From NCBI RefSeq assembly GCF_001641085.1, contig NZ_LXIE01000013.1, forward strand, positions 1 to 56,463: a DNA stretch of 56,463 nt, written 5' to 3'. A model generated the notes under the pieces. It searched no databases, was not told where the DNA came from, and was given only the letters and a program-made list of their open reading frames with translations. Of the stretch, positions 51,144 through 56,463 are shown piece after piece. The first letter of the stretch is position 1, and every line of letters begins with the position of its first letter. The position numbers and the translations under genes were made by a program. The DNA is from Aequorivita soesokkakensis. Its GTDB lineage: Bacteria > Bacteroidota > Bacteroidia > Flavobacteriales > Flavobacteriaceae.

Positions 51144-52805
51144 ATGACCCGATTGCTTCTTATTTTTTTATTAATCTTTTCAGCTTCCTGCTCCAATAAA
51201 CGCGATTACAAAAACAGTTCGCGGGCAACAGGTTGGAAAATGATTGGTCGTATGGGTGGTTTTGCCAGAGATTATAATAAAAAAACCAAAGAGCAGGAAA
51301 CAGGCCCAGGATTGGTTTTTATAGAAGGTGGCACTTTTACGATGGGCCGTGTGCAGGATGATCCCATGGGTGATTGGAACAATACTCCCAATCAGCAGCA
51401 CGTCATGTCCTTTTATATGGATGAAACCGAAGTTACAAACCTAATGTATGCAGAATACCTGGACTGGATAAAAAGAGTCTTCCCGCCAGACGTTGATAAC
51501 TACAGAAATATTTATTACAGCGCTGTCCCTGATACCTTGGTTTGGAGAAATTCCCTAGGTTTTAACGAAGCTATGGTCAACAATTATCTCCGCCATCCGG
51601 CTTTTTCTGAATATCCGGTTGTTGGGGTAAGTTGGCTCCAAGCTGTCAATTTTTGCAAATGGCGAACCGATAGAGTCAATGAAAAATTACTTGAAGAGGC
51701 GAGCTTTACGGCTCCAAATGCTCGATATAATGTGAGCGGAAACGAAATATTTTCTACAGAAACCTATATTAAAACTCCAACTTTAGCTTACGGCGGAAAC
51801 GATTCTATCTTAAACGGAGGAAAACGTTCCAAAATTTTGGTTGAACTTAGAAAAGATAGTTCAATTATTGCCGCAAAACATACTGATTTATATATGCAGC
51901 GAAAAGATGGTGTTTTTCTTCCAGAATATCGCTTGCCAACGGAAAGCGAGTGGGAATATGCAGCTTTGGGCCTTGACGGAATTCGAGAATACAATACTCA
52001 TAAAGGAAGAAAAAAATATCCATGGAACGGTCAGTACACACGTTCTGGAAAACGAAAATCCCGCGGTGACCAATTGGCAAATTTCAAACAATCCTATGGC
52101 GATTACGGCGGTATTGCAGGTTGGAGTGATGACAATGCGGATATTACTGCGCAAGTAAAACAATATCCAGCTAATGATTATGGTCTTTATGATATGGCAG
52201 GAAATGTGGCTGAATGGGTCGCAGATGTTTATAGGCCTATTGTAGAAGATGATTATAATGACTTCAACTATTTCCGCGGAAATGTTTACACAAAAGATTC
52301 CCGAAATGCTGATGGAACTTTTAACGTAGTTACGGTTGACTCTATAATTTATGACACACTTCCCACAGGAAAACTTATTCCAAGACAGTTGCCGGGCGAG
52401 CTGGTTCAAGTTCCCGTTGATGAATGGGAAACCTATCTTCGAATAAATTTTTCAAAAAGCGATAACAGAAATTATAAAGATGGCGATCAAGGGTCTAAAT
52501 TGTATAATGCCAAAAACCGAAGTTCAAACGAATACCCAATGTACAATGCCCCCGTCCAAAAAACGTATGCGGATAGTGTTGGCGTAATTCAAAGGGAATA
52601 TGACAAAAGCTCCAATAAAACAACGCTTATTGATGATGAAGTAAGGGTTTATAAAGGTGGCTCATGGCGCGATGGCGATTATTGGCTTGATCCTGCCCAA
52701 AGACGTTTTCTTCCCCAATATATGGCCACCGATTATATTGGATTTAGATGCGCCATGTCTCGGGTTGGTTCAAAAACGAATAAAAAGAAAAAAGCACGTA
52801 GATAA
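51144..52805 (+). CDS. gldJ: gliding motility lipoprotein GldJ
   Basis: A 553-residue lipoprotein (lipobox SASC, Cys16) needed for gliding and T9SS function in Flavobacterium. It has the formylglycine-generating-enzyme/sulfatase-modifying fold: TGPGLVFIEGGTFTMG (about 51-66), SFYMDETEVTNLMYAEYLDW, EYPVVGVSWLQAVNFCKWR, EYRLPTESEWEYAALG and YDMAGNVAEWVADVYRP, with a late VYKGGSWRDGDYWLDPAQRR block. Blocks such as WNNTPNQQHV match GldJ rather than GldK. I chose the ATG at 51144 because the upstream in-frame part contains the promoter. It supports T9SS export of the sorted proteins in this window. Confidence 0.93.
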   Translation: MTRLLLIFLLIFSASCSNKRDYKNSSRATGWKMIGRMGGFARDYNKKTKEQETGPGLVFIEGGTFTMGRVQDDPMGDWNNTPNQQHVMSFYMDETEVTNLMYAEYLDWIKRVFPPDVDNYRNIYYSAVPDTLVWRNSLGFNEAMVNNYLRHPAFSEYPVVGVSWLQAVNFCKWRTDRVNEKLLEEASFTAPNARYNVSGNEIFSTETYIKTPTLAYGGNDSILNGGKRSKILVELRKDSSIIAAKHTDLYMQRKDGVFLPEYRLPTESEWEYAALGLDGIREYNTHKGRKKYPWNGQYTRSGKRKSRGDQLANFKQSYGDYGGIAGWSDDNADITAQVKQYPANDYGLYDMAGNVAEWVADVYRPIVEDDYNDFNYFRGNVYTKDSRNADGTFNVVTVDSIIYDTLPTGKLIPRQLPGELVQVPVDEWETYLRINFSKSDNRNYKDGDQGSKLYNAKNRSSNEYPMYNAPVQKTYADSVGVIQREYDKSSNKTTLIDDEVRVYKGGSWRDGDYWLDPAQRRFLPQYMATDYIGFRCAMSRVGSKTNKKKKARR

Positions 52806-52921
52806 ATTTTCTTGATAAGATGGTAGGGTATTTTCTAAAGTAAATGTTTATTTTATAAATGGAGTAAAGAAGTATTTATTTATTTTTTGCTAAATTTATA
52901 ACAACCTCAAAGTGAAAAATT

Positions 52922-53569
52922 ATGGAAAGAAGGCATTTTATAAAAAAATCGGGGCAAGCACTACTTGCAGTTTCAACAATATCTATCACTGGCGCTATAC
53001 TTTCATCATGTACATCTAATGATGATGGCTTCTTTGATGACGGTTATTATGATAATGGGTATTATGGCAACGGCTATTATGATGACGGATATTACGATGA
53101 TGGTTACTACGATGATGGTTACTACGATGATGGTTACTACGATGATGGCTATTATGATGATGGCTATTATGATGATGGCTATTATGATGATGGCTATTAT
53201 GATGATGGTTACTATGATGACGGATATTATGGCGATGCCCAAGTAATTCGCGATATTTTAATTGCCACAAACTGGAAGGTTGCAAGCTACATAGACAGCG
53301 GTGATGATGAAACTTCAGACTATAATGGCTATACCGTCGATTTTAAAGTTAGTGATGAGGTTGTGGCAACAAATGGAAGCAATACCAATAATGGAAGTTG
53401 GTCCGTAAACGGCTCTGGCAATGAACTTACCTTGAATTTTAACGGAACTCCTTTTAACGAGTTTAACGACGATTGGGATATTATAAGCGTACTGCCAACA
53501 CGAATTGAACTACGCGACGTAAGTGGTGGCGGTAGTGGAACCGACATTTTGATATTTGAAAAAGCATAG
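52922..53569 (+). CDS. lipocalin-like lipoprotein with DDGYY repeat linker
   Basis: A 215-residue exported protein. The N-terminus ERRHFIKKSGQALLAV resembles a Tat signal, followed by a lipobox (LSSC, Cys30). Residues 34-103 are 14 pentapeptide repeats: DDGFF, DDGYY, DNGYY, GNGYY, then ten DDGYY, followed by GDAQ. The C-terminal domain (about 107-215) carries NWKVASYIDSGDDETSDYNGYT and ends in GTDILIFEKA, like lipocalin-type flavobacterial lipoproteins. The repeat linker is very acidic and tyrosine-rich; possible roles are metal binding, glycan attachment or self-association. It is neighboured by gldJ and a fused glycosyltransferase gene. Confidence 0.8.
   Translation: MERRHFIKKSGQALLAVSTISITGAILSSCTSNDDGFFDDGYYDNGYYGNGYYDDGYYDDGYYDDGYYDDGYYDDGYYDDGYYDDGYYDDGYYDDGYYDDGYYGDAQVIRDILIATNWKVASYIDSGDDETSDYNGYTVDFKVSDEVVATNGSNTNNGSWSVNGSGNELTLNFNGTPFNEFNDDWDIISVLPTRIELRDVSGGGSGTDILIFEKA
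53021..53230 (+). repeat. 15-bp in-frame tandem repeat encoding DDGYY, 14 units
   Basis: Fourteen 15-base units (GATGATGGTTACTAC type, with GGC and TAT synonymous variants) encode DDGYY and close variants. Identical neighbouring units (96-140 and 141-200 after 53000) point to recent slippage or unequal exchange. Confidence 0.95.
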
Positions 53570-53595
53570 TCTGTTTGTTAGTGTTTTTTAAATTG

Positions 53596-53633
53596 ATTGG
53601 ACATTTCTTTAAGCCTTTTCTGAAATGTCCAAT
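53596..53633. terminator. 12-bp inverted repeat after the DDGYY gene
   Basis: ATTGGACATTTC pairs perfectly with GAAATGTCCAAT around a 14-base loop. The T-run afterwards is short, so it may be a terminator or another structure. Confidence 0.7.
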
Positions 53634-53655
53634 CCTATTTTAAGCCTTCTCTATT

Positions 53656-55722
53656 TTGAAAAAAATTCTATTCCTTCACGATACATTTTTGGAAACACCA
53701 CGCGGTGCAGAGCTTACCATTAAAGAGTTAATGACGCTTGGTGAAGCTAAAAACTATTCCGTTTCAGTAGATTTTCTGAAAAATTTTGAAGAAACAAAAA
53801 ACCAAATTTTAAAAGCAGATTTAGTAGTCTTAAACAGCACCTCACGCTGCCATTTTGAATTGGAATTGATTGCATATTTACTTTCGCTACCAATTCCTTT
53901 TATAAAAGTTGAATATGATTATAACTTCTGTGTGCGCCGGAATATTTTGTGCACAGTAGATTATAACGTCAGAAGTTGTTGCAATCCTGATAAATTCCAT
54001 CTTTTTAGAAAGCTGTTTTCCAATGCGGCGCTGAATGTTTTTCAATCCCCAAAACATTACCAGTCACATTTTGATTTTTATGGAGAAGCTGTTTCAAACC
54101 ATCTCATCATGCCACCCACCGTTGATGTGAATAAATTAAAACCTTACAAAGAAAAAGATGAAAGTACCATCCCATTTTTTGGAGATTTGAATTTTCTAAA
54201 AGGTGGTCACGAATATGTAACCTATGCCGAAGAACATCCCAATTTAAATTTTAAAGTCTTCGGAAAAAATAGATTGCGCCGCGAAATGCCAAAAAACATG
54301 ACTTTTCATGAACCCGTTCCAAACACTGAAGTGCTTGAAATTCTTGGAAAAACAAAGCAATTTATATGTAAACCTGTTTGGCCCGAACCCTCGGGAAGAC
54401 TTGCCGCAGAAGCATTCCTCTCAGGTTGCGAAATACTTTCAAATGATAGAATAGGCACTTTTTCATTCGATTTTTATCCCGATAATGTTGAAATGGCAAA
54501 AGCTGAAATGCTTCAAGCTCCTGAAAATTTTTGGAACGCCATTTCAGAAATTTTAAATACTTCAAAAAAATCTGAAAACAAAAAACTAAAAAAAGTCTTG
54601 GTTTATAAAAGCTATGGTGGCTTGGGCGATATTTTCTTTGCTATTCCCGCCATTTATAAGTTGGCCGAGGTTTCGGAAGAGCTTCATTTTGCCGTTTCAC
54701 CCAGGCTTGTGGATTTTTTCGGTAAACATTTAAAAGGCGTTAAAGTTGTGAGTGAGCCCGACGCGCGCAATGATGAATCCAATTATAATAATATTTATGA
54801 ATTGGGTAATTATCCAGCTTTTCGAGGCTATGATTTGCCGCACGCGCTGAAATATCCAACCCATAAAAAAGTGAAGCAGCACGCCATTCAGCATTATATT
54901 GATACAGTTTCAAAATTGCATATTGATATAGACAACCATTTGGAAAGCTATCCTTATTTTGAAAACAATAAAAATGCTTCAAACCCTTACTTTGTAGTAC
55001 ATCACGGAGCTGGTTTTCTGCTTAAAATTTGGCCCACTGAAAAATATGCTGCTTTAATTGAAAAGTTGCGCGAAATCTTCCCAAATTTAGATTGCAAAAT
55101 TATTATGGGGCCAGACGATCCAAATATTGCACAATATTTTAGCAAGCTGATGCCCCACGTTGAATTTATCACCGGAGGCATGGTTGAGGTTGGCGAGACC
55201 ATGGCTGGCGCACTTTTCCACATTGGCAATGATGCAGGAATTACCCACGTTGCCGGTGCTTTTAATGTTCCCTCTGTGGGAATTTATGGCCCAACCGGCC
55301 CTGGAAGCTGGGGCAGTTTTGCACAACATAATGAACTTATTTGGGGTAAAAAGGGTGTTTGTAACCTTAAATGTAATTATGATGTAATCTTGAACTGTGC
55401 CCACAGAATCTGCTTGACCTCCGTAACAAAAGAAAGGGTTTTGGAAGCACTTTACAAAGTCTTGCAGCGAGCTTATCCACAAAATGATTCACAACTCCGG
55501 TTGAATCCACAAGTGGTTATTGACTTTGGAAAAAAGGATTGCTTGGTTAAACTGGGTGATAACGAATTATTGCTGGAATACCATAACGATGCAATGAAAA
55601 ATAAAGTTGAAGCGCTGCTTTCTAATGAAATTTCAAAAGCGCCAAACACAGGCGACTTGAAAATGGTTACTGATGTTTTGGTGCAACAAAATATTATTTT
55701 TAATGTTCCCACATTCGCTTAA
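53656..55722 (+). CDS. two-domain glycosyltransferase (GT4-like plus heptosyltransferase/GT9-like)
   Basis: A 688-residue protein. Residues 1-305 look like a GT-B enzyme: LFLHDTFLETPRGAELTI, then CKPVWPEPSGRLAAEAFLSG (about 236-255), the nucleotide-sugar Glu motif of GT4-type proteins. Residues about 315-605 resemble ADP-heptose heptosyltransferases: VYKSYGGLGDIFFAIPAI, VVHHGAGFLLKIWPTEKYA, FHIGNDAGITHVAGAF and VPSVGIYGPTGPGSWG. A Cys-rich stretch (GVCNLKCNYDVILNC, near 572) is followed by an 80-residue C-terminal domain of unknown type. The start is TTG at 53656. It probably builds a surface glycan; acceptor and sugars are unknown. Confidence 0.85.
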   Translation: MKKILFLHDTFLETPRGAELTIKELMTLGEAKNYSVSVDFLKNFEETKNQILKADLVVLNSTSRCHFELELIAYLLSLPIPFIKVEYDYNFCVRRNILCTVDYNVRSCCNPDKFHLFRKLFSNAALNVFQSPKHYQSHFDFYGEAVSNHLIMPPTVDVNKLKPYKEKDESTIPFFGDLNFLKGGHEYVTYAEEHPNLNFKVFGKNRLRREMPKNMTFHEPVPNTEVLEILGKTKQFICKPVWPEPSGRLAAEAFLSGCEILSNDRIGTFSFDFYPDNVEMAKAEMLQAPENFWNAISEILNTSKKSENKKLKKVLVYKSYGGLGDIFFAIPAIYKLAEVSEELHFAVSPRLVDFFGKHLKGVKVVSEPDARNDESNYNNIYELGNYPAFRGYDLPHALKYPTHKKVKQHAIQHYIDTVSKLHIDIDNHLESYPYFENNKNASNPYFVVHHGAGFLLKIWPTEKYAALIEKLREIFPNLDCKIIMGPDDPNIAQYFSKLMPHVEFITGGMVEVGETMAGALFHIGNDAGITHVAGAFNVPSVGIYGPTGPGSWGSFAQHNELIWGKKGVCNLKCNYDVILNCAHRICLTSVTKERVLEALYKVLQRAYPQNDSQLRLNPQVVIDFGKKDCLVKLGDNELLLEYHNDAMKNKVEALLSNEISKAPNTGDLKMVTDVLVQQNIIFNVPTFA

Positions 55723-55778
55723 AATTGTTTTTTTTCAAAAAGGCTTTTACTATCTTCACGTGCCAAATTAAAAAATAA

Positions 55779-56333
55779 ATGATCTCAAAAACTATAAAGA
55801 ACCGCCGAGCGGTTTTCCCCGCCCAATACAACAATCAACCTATTTCTAAGGAGGAAATTTTAGCCATACTTGAAAGTGCAAATTGGGCTCCAACACATAA
55901 ACGTACGGAACCTTGGCGCTTTAAGGTTTTTCACGGAACATCACAAATTGCACTCGGAAAATTTATAGCAGAAACCTACAAACAAACTACAGAGAATTTT
56001 TCAGAATTCACATATAATAAATTTATGGACAACCCCGTAAAAGCAGGTTGTGTAATAGCCATCTGTATGCAGCGCGATCCCGGTGAAAGTTTACCCGAAT
56101 GGGAAGAGATTGCAGCTACCGCGATGGCTGTCCAAAATATGTGGTTAACTGCCCACGAAATGGAAATTGGCTCTTATTGGGCTTCTCCAGGGATTATAAA
56201 ATATATGGACAAATTCATTCAACTGGAAGAAGGGGAGCAATGTCTCGGTTTTTTCTATTTGGGAAAATATGATGTTGAACTGCCCGAGGGCACTCGCAAA
56301 AGCAGTATTGAAGAAAAGACTGTTTGGGTGTAA
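55779..56333 (+). CDS. nitroreductase family protein (YdjA-like)
   Basis: A 184-residue FMN-dependent oxidoreductase. The FMN-phosphate-binding start TIKNRRAVFP (5-14), the conserved ESANWAPTHKRTEPWRF (about 33-49) and the late LGFFYLGKYD are characteristic of the YdjA/nitroreductase family. It probably uses NAD(P)H to reduce nitro or quinone compounds or another acceptor. It stands alone, 56 bases after the glycosyltransferase gene, and ends before a strong terminator. Confidence 0.9.
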   Translation: MISKTIKNRRAVFPAQYNNQPISKEEILAILESANWAPTHKRTEPWRFKVFHGTSQIALGKFIAETYKQTTENFSEFTYNKFMDNPVKAGCVIAICMQRDPGESLPEWEEIAATAMAVQNMWLTAHEMEIGSYWASPGIIKYMDKFIQLEEGEQCLGFFYLGKYDVELPEGTRKSSIEEKTVWV

Positions 56334-56352
56334 ATATTCGGAATTCATACTC

Positions 56353-56393
56353 AAGACCTCACAAGTTTCAAAAACCGTGAGGTCTTTTTTTAT
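56353..56393. terminator. GACCTCAC-type terminator
   Basis: AAGACCTCAC (56353-56362) pairs with GTGAGGTCTT (56377-56386), followed by a T-run. The same arms as the hairpin at 32503-32535. Confidence 0.9.
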
Positions 56394-56406
56394 TTAAAAA
56401 TTAAAC

Positions 56407-56447
56407 AACTAAATAATTAGTTTAAACTAAAAAATTAGTTATATTTG
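56407..56447 (+). promoter_or_regulatory. paired AACTAA-N4-TTAGTT dyads overlapping a -7 box
   Basis: AACTAAATAATTAGTT (56407-56422) and AACTAAAAAATTAGTT (56425-56440) have the same arms, AACTAA and TTAGTT, on an 18-base period, and are followed by TATATTTG (56440-56447, a TAnnTTTG box). The layout is that of a repressor operator over the promoter of a gene right of the window. Confidence 0.7.
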
Positions 56448-56463
56448 AAACCTGAAACCTGAA
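56445..56463. repeat. heptamer array (CTGAAAC), cut by the window edge
   Basis: TTGAAAC, CTGAAAC and CTGAA, reaching the end of the window. Same word as the complement of the 6.9-kb array. Confidence 0.8.

Noticed and set aside
53006-53242. Minus-strand ORF rich in Ile
   Set aside because: It is the antisense shadow of the DDGYY repeat; a 15-base period keeps every frame open.

Overview
The window looks like the chromosome of a marine-type member of the Flavobacteriaceae (Bacteroidetes). The evidence is AT-rich DNA; -7 boxes of the TAnnTTTG type, several with a TTTG 19 bases upstream; a gldJ gliding gene; two proteins with type IX secretion (T9SS) C-terminal tails; many lipoproteins; and family-typical genes such as DUF4271, DUF4296, DUF3098 and a DnaQ-DnaE fusion. 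Aequorivita/Gramella-like genera fit, but I cannot fix the genus. I see no transposase, phage gene, CRISPR array or rRNA. One tRNA (Asp) is present.

Layout. 1-5.1 kb: a 21-bp tandem repeat, aat, a T9SS-exported deiminase resembling the Porphyromonas peptidylarginine deiminase, two tandem small paralogues, tag and a TonB-like gene. 5.2-7.8 kb (minus strand): ftsX, DUF3098, uppP, truB. 8-12 kb: a UbiA-like gene and a leuS with several inserted repeats. 12-18 kb: metallopeptidase, saccharopine dehydrogenase, DUF423, pckA, hemD, DUF4271. 18-25 kb: dolichol-phosphate-mannose-synthase-like glycosyltransferase, pyrC, DUF4296, epimerase, tyrS, LuxE-like, T9SS protein. 25-31.4 kb: two-component pair, MurG-like glycosyltransferase, trmB, LysE, an alkyltransferase-like protein, Mrp and a NifU domain. 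31.4-36.9 kb: ferredoxin reductase, ferredoxin, then porin, imelysin and di-heme oxidoreductase (probable iron acquisition). 37-41.8 kb (minus strand): SGNH hydrolase, phosphoesterase, glutaryl-CoA dehydrogenase, tRNA methyltransferase, rimM, rpsP. 42-50.6 kb: lipoprotein, DUF2383, dnaE, trxA, ClpP-like, NlpE-like, DUF58. 50.7-56.5 kb: tRNA-Asp, gldJ, a DDGYY-repeat lipoprotein, a two-domain glycosyltransferase, a nitroreductase, and a double-dyad operator for a gene beyond the right edge.

Most genes are housekeeping. The features most worth a second look are: (1) the deiminase, which keeps the catalytic residues, the NRPRPND arginine pair, the Ig-like domain and the T9SS tail known from the Porphyromonas enzyme; (2) a dispersed family of short tandem arrays with a unit of exactly 7 bases (once 8), often abutting start codons, sharing words between distant loci and also present inside leuS; (3) palindromic REP-like elements that have become protein-coding inside leuS and the tRNA methyltransferase gene; (4) the DDGYY-repeat lipoprotein beside a fused GT4-GT9-like glycosyltransferase; (5) the paired AACTAA-N4-TTAGTT dyads at the right edge.
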